From the NCBI RefSeq assembly GCF_003243465.1, contig NZ_QFQZ01000097.1:1-15150 (forward strand): a DNA stretch of 15,150 nucleotides, given 5' to 3'. The DNA is from Caulobacter segnis (GTDB taxonomy: Bacteria; Pseudomonadota; Alphaproteobacteria; Caulobacterales; Caulobacteraceae). Both the position numbers and the translations under genes were made by a program. Of the stretch, positions 1 through 6,314 are shown one piece after another; position 1 is the stretch's first letter; every line of letters starts with the position of its first letter. The notes under the pieces are model-generated. The model saw nothing but the letters and a program-made list of their open reading frames with translations. It was not told where the DNA came from and ran no database searches.

Positions 1-76
1 TGGGCCCTTCCAGGTCGACCTCGACGATCTCCAGCGGCTTCTTGGCTTCGAAAGCGACGGCGGCGCGGGTCTTCAT
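1..76 (-). CDS. frmA: S-(hydroxymethyl)glutathione dehydrogenase / class III alcohol dehydrogenase, N-terminal fragment
   Basis: Only the first 25 codons lie in the window; the gene continues past the left edge. The peptide MKTRAAVAFEAKKPLEIVEV is the characteristic N-terminus of AdhC/FrmA, the zinc-dependent, NAD-linked enzyme that oxidises S-hydroxymethylglutathione, the spontaneous formaldehyde-glutathione adduct, in the cytosol. A GGAG motif sits about 9 bases before the ATG. The start lies 56 bp after the stop of the diiron-like protein gene on the same strand, with no obvious terminator between them, so the two may be co-transcribed. The family call rests on the N-terminal motif alone, because the zinc ligands and Rossmann fold are outside the window. 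Another zinc alcohol dehydrogenase is the main alternative. Confidence 0.85.
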   Translation of the reverse strand, partial: MKTRAAVAFEAKKPLEIVEVDLEGP

Positions 77-132
77 CGGAAGGTCTCCAGTCAGGTATGC
101 GATACAGGTGAGCCGCGCCGCCCGCGCCGCGC

Positions 133-981
133 TTAGGCCAGCGCGGCTTCGTCTAGCTTCAGCGACCGCTCGACCTTGTTGGCGAGCTTGCGGTCGTCAT
201 GAGCCCAGGGGTGGAAGCCTGGCAGGTAGTAGGCCAGGTACGGCAGGAAGACCTGGCGCAACATGCCAGGCTTGAGGAACAGGAAAAGCGCCAGCTTCCG
301 CCAGGTCTTGGGCGTGTCGATGTTGTCCTGCTGCAGTAGCAGGTGAAGGTCGCGGGTGCGTTCCTTCCAGAAATCGTTCGTCGCTTGCCACATGACCATC
401 ACCCGGAAGAACCAGCGTTTGAGCGGTGATAGATCGCGCGTGACATACATGAAGGTATCGAACGCCACGCCCTTGTGCTCGATCTCCTCCACCGCATGCC
501 ATTGCCACAGGCGACGGACTTCGGCCGGCGCGCCGGCCAGGTGGCGCTCGTCGGCCAGCAGGGCGTGGGCGAACATGGCGGTAAAGTGCTCAAGCGCCGC
601 GGTGACCGCCAGGTTGACCTCGGGCTCCAGGTCGCGGCTGCGACGGGCGTCCTCGCGGTTCAGCGCCTCGATCTCCCTGGTTTCGTAGCCCGCGTCATGG
701 ACCTGCCGATTGAAGGCGATGTGCTCGCGCGAGTGGTAGGCCTCTTGCTGGGCAAAGTCAGCGACTTGGCTGCGAAGCGGCTCGGGCAGCTCGTTCAGGT
801 AGTGTCTGACGCTCTGGACGAAGTAACTCTCGCCCGCCGGAAAGCTTAGGGACAGGGCGTTATAGAAGGCCGTCGCCACCGGATCGCCGCTCATCCACCA
901 GCGAGGATGAGACTGCCCCCGCCCGAAGGCGACGTTGCGCGGCGTGATGTGAAGGTCGGCCGGAGCGGTGTGTGCGGTCAT
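133..981 (-). CDS. PF10118-type 'metal-dependent hydrolase', ferritin-like putative diiron protein
   Basis: The 282-residue protein matches the family annotated as predicted metal-dependent hydrolase (PF10118), whose reaction is unknown. The visible motifs are those of a ferritin-like diiron four-helix bundle: Glu51 (FPAGESYF), Glu80-x-x-His83 (QQEAYHSREH), Glu131 (ALEHF), and His162 followed by Glu166-x-x-His169 (WHAVEEIEHK). The C-terminal part is aromatic and hydrophobic (LFLFLKPGMLRQVFLPYLAYYLPGF), which suggests membrane association or a lipophilic substrate. Three in-frame ATGs occur at 981, 987 and 993, plus a GTG at 1005. I chose 981 because GGAG lies 6 bases before it; the product is a few residues longer if an upstream start is used. 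The upstream region carries a TATAG-N6-CTATA site and a 22-bp palindrome. frmA follows 56 bp downstream. An oxygenase role is as plausible as hydrolysis, judging from the ligand pattern. Confidence 0.82.
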   Translation of the reverse strand: MTAHTAPADLHITPRNVAFGRGQSHPRWWMSGDPVATAFYNALSLSFPAGESYFVQSVRHYLNELPEPLRSQVADFAQQEAYHSREHIAFNRQVHDAGYETREIEALNREDARRSRDLEPEVNLAVTAALEHFTAMFAHALLADERHLAGAPAEVRRLWQWHAVEEIEHKGVAFDTFMYVTRDLSPLKRWFFRVMVMWQATNDFWKERTRDLHLLLQQDNIDTPKTWRKLALFLFLKPGMLRQVFLPYLAYYLPGFHPWAHDDRKLANKVERSLKLDEAALA

Positions 982-1022
982 CGCCATCTCCATCAAGTTC
1001 AACACACCGTGTCACACCAAAA

Positions 1023-1040
1023 ATATAGTCTCAACTATAA
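1023..1040 (-). promoter_or_regulatory. TATAG-N6-CTATA operator, site A (metal-hydrolase gene)
   Basis: TATAG (1024-1028), TCTCAA, CTATA (1035-1039) form a 5+5 inverted repeat with a 6-nt spacer. It lies 42 bp upstream of the start at 981. On the minus strand it supplies a TATATT -10-like hexamer (1022-1027), but no TTGAC box stands at the expected distance. It is one of six such sites before separate transcription units in the window. Confidence 0.7.
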
Positions 1041-1060
1041 AATGACGCATGCGTCATTTT
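1039..1060. promoter_or_regulatory. Perfect 22-bp palindrome, probable second operator
   Basis: The half-site AAAATGACGCA is followed directly by its exact reverse complement, centred between 1049 and 1050, with no mismatch over 22 bp. It abuts site A and would cover the -35 area of the minus-strand promoter. Length and symmetry fit a TetR-type dimer site, but the regulator is not in the window. A hairpin in RNA is the alternative, although no U-tract with a usable gene context supports a terminator. Confidence 0.6.
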
Positions 1061-1167
1061 TAATAGTCGGTCCGGATTACGACATCGATGCGAGCCAGCC
1101 TCGGGCGCAGATTCCCCTACCGACTACACCGCGCGCCGTCCGGCGATCACCGGAAAACGCATCCGCA

Positions 1168-1197
1168 TTGACTCAATAATATAGTTTTCACTATATT
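1168..1197 (+). promoter_or_regulatory. Promoter with overlapping operator, site C (cupin gene)
   Basis: A TTGACT -35 box (1168-1173) and a TATATT -10 box (1192-1197) are spaced by 18 bp. The operator AATATAGT-TTTC-ACTATATT (1178-1197) has perfect 8-bp arms and overlaps the spacer and -10. That geometry fits repression by blocking RNA polymerase. The leader to the cupin ATG would be about 115 nt. Confidence 0.68.
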
Positions 1198-1320
1198 TGT
1201 CGCCATGCGCTTATGCCTCGCCGGCCGGGCGGCCCACTGACCGGCCAATTCCGAACGCCGGCCTCGGCCGCACCCCTGGCAAAAAGCGTCCCCGTCACCG
1301 CCGCATTCAAAGGAGTCTTT

Positions 1321-1668
1321 ATGACCGTAGCGCTTCACACGCCCGAAAGCGGCGTCGTCAAAACCGATATCTCTGATGGCTGGACAGCGATCGAAGGCGA
1401 GCCGACCATGACGACGTGGTTCGAGTATCAGTCCCCGGACAAGTCGATCGTCACGGGGACTTGGCGGTCCACGACAGGAGCCTACAGGGCCGAGGCCCAA
1501 TTCCATGAATATGTGTATCTGGTCGAAGGGGTGATTGAACTCACTCCCGACGGCGGCGAGACGGTGACGGCGCGCGCCGGCGACGCCTTTACGGTCGAGG
1601 CCGATTTCAAGGGCGTGTGGCGGATCGTCGAGCCCGTCTACAAGCGGTTCTTGCTCAAGATGGGCTGA
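1321..1668 (+). CDS. Small single-domain cupin protein (Cupin_3-like)
   Basis: A 115-residue protein with one small beta-barrel cupin domain. Cupin motif 1 is the segment FHEYVYLVEGVIELTPDGG (residues 61-79) and motif 2 is the GDAFTVEADFKGVWRIVEPV stretch (87-106). The pattern resembles the DUF861/Cupin_3 group, best known from (S)-ureidoglycine aminohydrolase-type proteins. His62 and Glu63 are the most likely metal-facing residues, but the canonical GX5HXH set is incomplete, so neither metal binding nor catalysis is assured. The start at 1321 is fixed by AAAGGAG 5 bases upstream. The gene is monocistronic, expressed from the site C promoter, and convergent with the P450 gene 41 bp away. No specific reaction can be assigned; ligand sensing, isomerisation or lyase activity are all possible. 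Confidence 0.85.
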   Translation: MTVALHTPESGVVKTDISDGWTAIEGEPTMTTWFEYQSPDKSIVTGTWRSTTGAYRAEAQFHEYVYLVEGVIELTPDGGETVTARAGDAFTVEADFKGVWRIVEPVYKRFLLKMG

Positions 1669-1679
1669 AGGCTTGGCCG

Positions 1680-1710
1680 GGCCGCCGAAAGGCGGCCTCG
1701 CCCCCCCCCC
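1680..1710. terminator. GC-rich hairpin between convergent genes, possible terminator
   Basis: GGCCGCC (1680-1686), a GAAA tetraloop and GGCGGCC (1691-1697) form a perfect 7-bp stem, followed by TCG and a run of ten C (1701-1710). It lies just after the cupin stop and just beyond the P450 stop. There is no U-tract on either strand, so it may be an RNA-stabilising hairpin or a weak terminator. Confidence 0.4.
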
Positions 1711-2987
1711 TAGCGACCGACCGAAACCCGCATGGGCGACTGGCTCAACTGACGCATCGAACTGCGCGGCGTCCATTCGTCCACATCGGCCAAGGCCTCG
1801 ATCTGAACACCCGGCGCGGTTACGCCTCTCAAGACAGCCTCTACGAGCGCGCGCGCGATGTTGCGACCGGGGCAGATATGGGACCCGCCGCCAAACGTCA
1901 CATCGCCCCGCTGCGGTCGAGACAGATCCATTCGGTTGGGTTCGACGAACGCCTTGGGATCTCGGTTTCCAGCGATCCACAACATGACGAGCGGCGTATC
2001 AGCTGGCACCGTCAGGCCGTCATACTCGAAGTCCCGCAAGGCGTAGCGCTGGGTCAGCACGACGGGCGGGTTCAAACGGATGGTCTCAAAGAAGGCCGCG
2101 GGAACGAGACTTTGATCCGCCCCCACCTGGGCCATAACCTCAGGATTACGAACTAGGCCGCAAACGGCGTTGACCGCAGCGACGGCGGCGGTGTGGAAGC
2201 CGTCGATCAGATTGGCCGCCAGCATCATGCCCAGGCTTTCTGGCCGCCCGGGCTCGAGAATGGCCGAAAAGTCGGCGGCCATGTCCTGCAGGATCGGTTG
2301 ATCGCCTTGAGACAGGCCGCGCTCTACGGCGGCGCTGACCATAGCCAAGTACTCGGCCGCAGCGGCGTCGGCGCTGAGGGTCTCCTCCTGGGTGCGCACC
2401 AGATAGAACATCGGCGACAGCGCCGAGATCAGATGGCGGGCGCGGGCCTCTTCGTCGGCGGTCAGGCCCAGCACCTGAGCCCAGAACCGGGCGGTCAAGC
2501 GTTCAGCCACGTCCGCGCCGAAATCGACCTGCGCCCTGGCGCCGGCGTCTTGAAGCAGCGTCGTCACCGTCCCTTCGATCAGGGCGGCGAAACGCGGCAG
2601 CTGCTTGGGCATGAACTGGCGCATGAACAATTGCCGGGTGGGCCCATGCAACGGCGGATTAGCGGTAAAGACCTGGTTGGACACCAGCTTGGCGAGCGAT
2701 GAGGCCGCCGGGATTTCAGGCTCGACGGGCGCGCCATCAGGGCAGACGTTGAAGGCGGAAGAGGACAACACGTCCGCAGGCATATTGCCGGCGGCCTCCG
2801 TGGCGGCGATCCTTCGCAGCGGTTCGGCGCCGAACACCAGGAGCCGCGAGCCCGCGCCTTGGGCCAGACCATCGGGATAACGCTCGAAAAGGCGCGCCAG
2901 ACTCCCCTCGAGGTCGGCGGCCCAGCCGGCCAGTTCCGCAGACCCCAGGGGTGGCAGGTCTTCGATCCGGCGAGGCAGATGGCTCAT
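1710..2987 (-). CDS. Cytochrome P450
   Basis: A 425-residue soluble bacterial-type P450, a heme-thiolate monooxygenase that would hydroxylate or demethylate an organic substrate using electrons from a ferredoxin or similar partner. Signature motifs are all present: the heme-binding loop FGGGSHICPGRN with the ligand Cys372, the K-helix ExxR motif Glu301-Arg304 (ETIR), and a C-helix HGPTR (His114/Arg118). The I-helix reads LIDGFHTAA (260-268), so the usual acidic residue before the conserved Thr266 is His265. There is no N-terminal membrane anchor. The start at 2987 has a weak AAGGA about 8 bases upstream. The gene lies 76 bp after the SMP-30-like gene on the same strand and probably shares its site D promoter. 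No ferredoxin or reductase gene is in the window. The P450 identity is secure, but the CYP family and substrate are unknown. Confidence 0.95.
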   Translation of the reverse strand: MSHLPRRIEDLPPLGSAELAGWAADLEGSLARLFERYPDGLAQGAGSRLLVFGAEPLRRIAATEAAGNMPADVLSSSAFNVCPDGAPVEPEIPAASSLAKLVSNQVFTANPPLHGPTRQLFMRQFMPKQLPRFAALIEGTVTTLLQDAGARAQVDFGADVAERLTARFWAQVLGLTADEEARARHLISALSPMFYLVRTQEETLSADAAAAEYLAMVSAAVERGLSQGDQPILQDMAADFSAILEPGRPESLGMMLAANLIDGFHTAAVAAVNAVCGLVRNPEVMAQVGADQSLVPAAFFETIRLNPPVVLTQRYALRDFEYDGLTVPADTPLVMLWIAGNRDPKAFVEPNRMDLSRPQRGDVTFGGGSHICPGRNIARALVEAVLRGVTAPGVQIEALADVDEWTPRSSMRQLSQSPMRVSVGR

Positions 2988-3063
2988 GGCGTGTCCTTAG
3001 TTTCTCAAGAGGAAGCCGATTAGGTTTGGCGACGCGACAGCCGAAAGCCGAGGCTGCGACCGG

Positions 3064-3924
3064 CTACGGGCAGCCTGCGCCGGGCGCATCCACGCGCGCC
3101 GAAAGAAGCCGCGCCGTCGGGCTGGCGCGGCACGTCGCCGGGTCGGTGGTGTCGGCCGTACAGACGAAGAGCGTGCGCCGGTCTTCTCCGCCCAGCACGC
3201 AGGCCACGGCTTGCTGTTCGGTGGCGATGCGGTCCAGCTCGCGACCGCCCTCGGCGATGCGCACGACCGCATTGGCCGACAGTCCCGCCACCCAGACCGC
3301 GCCCTCTGCGTCGAGGCAGACGCCATCGGGGGTGACGTCGGACGGCAGGCTGGCCCAGAGGCGCCGATCGGTGAGTGTCCCATCGCCGTTGCGCGTGAAC
3401 GCCGTCAGTTGGCGCGAGGCGCTCTCGGCCACGATCAGGGTTGCGCCATCGGGCGTGATCACCATGCCGTTGGGAAAGAATAGGTCCTCGCCAACGGCCT
3501 CGACGGCGCCGTACGGCGAAATCCGCGCCAACTTGGCCAGCTTGACGCTGGCCGGATCAATCGGCGGATCGAGGGAAAAGCCGAAGTTGCCGACATAGGC
3601 CTCGCCGTTCGGCGCCACGACCATGTCGTTGGCGTGCCAGGTCGCGATGGCCGACAGATCGGCGTGCTCGACGAAGCCGCCATCGGCCTGCTGTCTCAGG
3701 ACACGTCGGTCGTGCATCGAGACCACGAGCATTCGGCCGTCCGGCAACCAGCCGATTCCGCCGACGGGTGCGTCGAACTGCGCGATGGTCTCGAGCCCGC
3801 CGTCGCCCCCCAACGCCACGATCCGATGGGCGTGCATGTCGGCCAGATAGAGACGACCGTCATGCCAGCGCGGAGCCTCGCCAAACGCCAGGTTGGAAAT
3901 CAGGGTCTGAAAACGCTCGCCCAT
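3064..3924 (-). CDS. SMP-30/gluconolactonase/LRE family protein (probable lactonase)
   Basis: A 286-residue six-bladed beta-propeller protein of the SMP-30/regucalcin family, which are divalent-metal lactonases that hydrolyse sugar or other lactones. The key residues align almost one for one with human SMP-30 (Glu18, Asn103, Asn154, Asp204): Glu16 (FGEAPRW), Asn99 (WHANDM), Asn152 (FFPNGM) and Asp200 (TPDGVC). The metal site therefore looks intact. The frame is open to a GTG at 3954, but I chose the ATG at 3924 because GAGG lies 5 bases upstream and the family N-terminus fits. It is the first gene of an SMP-30/P450 pair, transcribed away from the deaminase operon. A regulon operator lies 39 bp upstream. 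The true lactone is unknown. The neighbouring lactone-oxidase-like gene suggests lactone intermediates in the same pathway. Confidence 0.9.
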   Translation of the reverse strand: MGERFQTLISNLAFGEAPRWHDGRLYLADMHAHRIVALGGDGGLETIAQFDAPVGGIGWLPDGRMLVVSMHDRRVLRQQADGGFVEHADLSAIATWHANDMVVAPNGEAYVGNFGFSLDPPIDPASVKLAKLARISPYGAVEAVGEDLFFPNGMVITPDGATLIVAESASRQLTAFTRNGDGTLTDRRLWASLPSDVTPDGVCLDAEGAVWVAGLSANAVVRIAEGGRELDRIATEQQAVACVLGGEDRRTLFVCTADTTDPATCRASPTARLLSARVDAPGAGCP

Positions 3925-3962
3925 GGATCCCTCGTTATCGCCGTCAATTGGCACGCGTCGCG

Positions 3963-3994
3963 ATATATAGCTATGACTATATATTGCCCGTCAA
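3963..3994 (-). promoter_or_regulatory. Promoter with overlapping operator, site D (SMP-30/P450 genes)
   Basis: On the minus strand a TTGACG box (3989-3994) precedes a -10 of TATATA (3964-3969, 19-nt spacer) or CTATAT (18-nt spacer). The operator ATATATAG-CTATGA-CTATATAT (3963-3984) has perfect 8-bp arms and covers the -10. It lies 39 bp from the SMP-30 start codon. This is the longest-armed copy in the window. Confidence 0.68.
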
Positions 3995-4097
3995 TTCCCT
4001 CGAGCGCTTGCGCCGCGGGTTTTACGAGACCGGCGGCATGGCGAAGCGTCTAAGGATAAAACGAGAGCCAGAACCATCTTGATCTGCCCTCACAATG

Positions 4098-4117
4098 AAT
4101 ATAGCAAAAGCTACAAC
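4098..4117 (+). promoter_or_regulatory. Degenerate operator, site E (deaminase operon)
   Basis: AATATAGC-AAAA-GCTACAAC keeps a perfect left half (TATAG, 4100-4104) and a degraded right half (CTACA, 4111-4115). Its core TATAGCAAAAGCTA (14 bp) is identical to site H read on the minus strand. It ends 15 bp before the ATG at 4132, so any transcript from here would have a very short leader. A TTGATC box at 4079-4084 is a possible but poorly spaced -35. Confidence 0.5.
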
Positions 4118-4131
4118 ATTGAGGAGACGAG

Positions 4132-5433
4132 ATGGCCATCCGCTCAGAAACGCCAGTGCAGCGCGGTCTGGACGCGATCGAGAAGGGCGTCCCAGCGCTT
4201 GCCCATCCGCTGCCCCTGGATCAGGTGGCGCATCAAGGCTGGAACCTCTTGCGGGAGGATCTGCCCATGCCCGCGGCCATCCTCAAGGCTTCGGCCCTGC
4301 GCAATAACAGCGACTGGATGCGGCGCTTTCTCGCCGCCACCGGGGCCAAGCTGGCGCCGCACGGCAAGACCACCATGGCGCCGGCGCTCTTCGACATGCA
4401 GATGGACGATGGCGCCTGGGGCATCACGGTGGCCACGCCGCACCAGATCCAGGTCGCGCATCGGTTCGGGTTCAAGCGCCTCTTTCTGGCAAACCAATTG
4501 GTTGGACGGACCGCGATCGGCCTGGTGATCGATCTGCTGAAGTCCGACCCCGAGCTGGACTTCTACTGCCTCGTGGACTCAGAGACCAACGCCGAGCAAT
4601 TGGCCCGTGCGGTGGCCGAACAGGGGCTGGGACGGCCGCTCAAGGTGCTCATCGAGATGGGCTACGTGGGCGGACGCACCGGCTGCCGGACTCTAGAGGA
4701 GGGCCTCGGCCTGGCCCGGTTCGTCGCCGCCCGGCCTCAGGCCCTGGCCCTGGTGGGCGTCGAAGGCTTCGAGGGGATCATTCGCGAACACACCGAGGAA
4801 GAGACGATCGCCAAGGTCGAGACCTTCCTCGACAGCCTGGTGGCCCTGTCCGAGGCCTGCGCGGCGGAGAAGCTCTACGCGCCCGGTCCGACCATCTTCA
4901 GCGCCGGCGGCTCGACCTTCTACGACCTGGTCGCCGCCAAGCTCGGCCAGATTGAAGCACCCGGCGAGCGCATCATCCTGATCCGCGCCGGATGCTACCT
5001 CACGCACGACTCGCTGATGTACACCGAGCTTTTCCGACGCATGACCGTGCGGTCGCCCGAGGTCGAGGCCTACGGGGCCTATTCGGCGGCGCTTGAAGTC
5101 TGGTCCTACGTCCAGTCGCGGCCGGAACCGGGCCGGGTGATCCTGGCCTTTGGCAAGCGCGATGTCTCCTACGACCACCTGCCAAGACCGCTGGCCTGGT
5201 ATCGGCCCGGCGAACCGGCCGCAACACCGCAAGCCATTCCGGACGGTCACGCCGTGGTCAATCTGAGCGACCAGCACGCCTTTCTCGACATCCCCGAAGA
5301 TTCGCCCCTGCAGGTGGGCGATCTGGTCGGCGTCGGCATTTCCCACCCCTGCCTGACCTTCGACAAGTGGCAGGTCCTTCACCTAGTGGACGACGCCTAC
5401 ACCGTGACCGGCTCGATCCGGACCTACTTCTAG
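4132..5433 (+). CDS. PLP- and Zn-dependent D-serine dehydratase / D-threonine aldolase-like 'amino acid deaminase'
   Basis: A 433-residue fold-type III PLP enzyme with an alanine-racemase-like N-terminal barrel and a D-serine-dehydratase-like C-terminal domain (PF01168 plus PF14031 type). The expected Schiff-base lysine is Lys79 in KLAPHGKTTM. The C-terminal metal site His405-x-Cys407 (GISHPCLTF) matches the His-x-Cys zinc ligands of eukaryotic D-serine dehydratase. Family members eliminate or retro-aldol cleave D-beta-hydroxy amino acids (D-serine, D-threonine, 3-hydroxy-D-aspartate). The length is normal for the bacterial group annotated as amino acid deaminase. The RBS GAGGAG is 5 bases before the ATG. 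It is first in an operon with an HpcH aldolase (38-bp gap) and a flavin lactone oxidase (60-bp gap). The choice between deaminase and aldolase cannot be made from sequence alone. Confidence 0.88.
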   Translation: MAIRSETPVQRGLDAIEKGVPALAHPLPLDQVAHQGWNLLREDLPMPAAILKASALRNNSDWMRRFLAATGAKLAPHGKTTMAPALFDMQMDDGAWGITVATPHQIQVAHRFGFKRLFLANQLVGRTAIGLVIDLLKSDPELDFYCLVDSETNAEQLARAVAEQGLGRPLKVLIEMGYVGGRTGCRTLEEGLGLARFVAARPQALALVGVEGFEGIIREHTEEETIAKVETFLDSLVALSEACAAEKLYAPGPTIFSAGGSTFYDLVAAKLGQIEAPGERIILIRAGCYLTHDSLMYTELFRRMTVRSPEVEAYGAYSAALEVWSYVQSRPEPGRVILAFGKRDVSYDHLPRPLAWYRPGEPAATPQAIPDGHAVVNLSDQHAFLDIPEDSPLQVGDLVGVGISHPCLTFDKWQVLHLVDDAYTVTGSIRTYF

Positions 5434-5471
5434 GCCGCCTTGGCCCACGCAAAAACACCCTGGGAGGTTTC

Positions 5472-6254
5472 ATGACCAATCCGCTCCGCAAGCGGCTGCA
5501 GGCAGGCAAGACCTGCGTCAACGGCTGGTCTCTTTTGCCGTCAAGTTTCGCCGTCGAGTTCATGGCCAAGGTCGGGTGGGACAGCATCACCGTCGACATC
5601 CAGCACGGCCTCCACGACTACCGCTCGGCCGCGGAGTGCTTTCAGGCCATGACTGGCTATCCGGTCACGCCCCTGGTGCGCGTTCCCTGGAACGAACCTG
5701 GCATTATCGGCAAGGTGCTCGATGCGGGGGCCTGGGGGATCATCTGCCCGATGATCAACACCGCCGAGGACGCCAAGGCCCTGGTGCGCGCCAGCCTCTA
5801 CCCGCCGGCGGGCGAACGCTCCAATGGCCCGATCCGGGCCGGGGGCTACGGCGTACCCGGCGCTTATCAGGGTTTCGCCAATGAAGAGGTGTTGATCCTC
5901 CCGCAGATCGAGACGGCCCAAGCCGTGGAAAATCTCGAAGCCATCCTCGACGTACCCGGTGTCAGCGGCGTCTATGTCGGCCCCAGCGACCTGGGCTTTT
6001 CGATGGGCCTGCCGCCAATCCTCGACCGTGAGGAGCCCGAGATCCTGGCGATCTACGAGCGCGTGCTGGCCGCCGCCGCGGCGCGCGGCAAGTTCACCGG
6101 CATCCAGAACCTGACGCCAGCCTATGCCGCGCGCATGGCCCAGATGGGCTTCGGGATCGTCACGGTCAGCAGCGACGTCGAGCTCCTGGCCTTCAGCGCC
6201 TATACGGCCGTCAACGCCACCAGAGCCGCCGCCGGCGAACGCGCCGCGCCGTAA
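5472..6254 (+). CDS. HpcH/HpaI family class II aldolase (2-oxo-acid aldolase)
   Basis: A 260-residue metal-dependent pyruvate-type aldolase of the HpcH/HpaI family, which reversibly cleaves 4-hydroxy-2-oxo acids (for example 2,4-dihydroxyhept-2-ene-1,7-dioate or 2-keto-3-deoxy-L-rhamnonate) to pyruvate and an aldehyde. All catalytic positions known from E. coli HpaI are present: His45 (DIQHGLHDY), Arg70 (LVRVPW), metal ligand Glu147 (LPQIETAQ) and metal ligand Asp173 (VGPSDLGF). The start at 5472 is supported by GGGAGG at 5462-5467. The frame is open further upstream into the previous gene, but that extension lacks family similarity and an RBS. It is the middle gene of the 4132-7589 operon. 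An intact active site makes real aldolase activity likely. The substrate chain length and stereochemistry are unknown. Confidence 0.93.
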   Translation: MTNPLRKRLQAGKTCVNGWSLLPSSFAVEFMAKVGWDSITVDIQHGLHDYRSAAECFQAMTGYPVTPLVRVPWNEPGIIGKVLDAGAWGIICPMINTAEDAKALVRASLYPPAGERSNGPIRAGGYGVPGAYQGFANEEVLILPQIETAQAVENLEAILDVPGVSGVYVGPSDLGFSMGLPPILDREEPEILAIYERVLAAAAARGKFTGIQNLTPAYAARMAQMGFGIVTVSSDVELLAFSAYTAVNATRAAAGERAAP

Positions 6255-6314
6255 CGCCAGCAATCGGCGCGGTCGCGAGCCCGCCTTCGTCAAGGGAAGG
6301 TCTGGAGAACACCC

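Larger units (their letters stand above)
982..1320. other. Divergent intergenic regulatory region between metal-hydrolase and cupin genes
   Basis: This 339-bp gap separates the minus-strand diiron-like gene from the plus-strand cupin gene. It holds two copies of the regulon operator (1023-1040 and 1178-1197), a perfect 22-bp palindrome (1039-1060) and a TTGACT/TATATT promoter for the cupin gene. The middle, about 1062-1160, and the cupin leader, about 1198-1308, show no convincing gene. The cupin reading frame stays open upstream to 1213, but no RBS supports a start there. Confidence 0.7.

Noticed and set aside
1321..1668. The cupin as a possible missing small subunit of the DMFase-like enzyme
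   Set aside because: The size is roughly similar, but the cupin motifs are clear and DMFase small subunits are not cupins; the genes are also far apart.
1701..1710. Run of ten C as a possible phase-variation tract
   Set aside because: It lies after both convergent coding regions, touching only the P450 stop codon, so slippage would not alter a protein.
1147..1980. 277-codon open frame on the minus strand across the cupin gene
   Set aside because: It overlaps the cupin and the P450 end, is Arg/Gly/Pro-rich without domain signals, and contradicts the cupin RBS and promoter.
3925..3954. GTG start at 3954 for the SMP-30-like protein
   Set aside because: It has no RBS, and the ATG at 3924 has GAGG at good spacing and aligns with the family N-terminus.
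5541..6293. 250-codon minus-strand frame across the HpcH gene
   Set aside because: It is antisense to a gene with a full catalytic residue set; composition is typical of a shadow frame.
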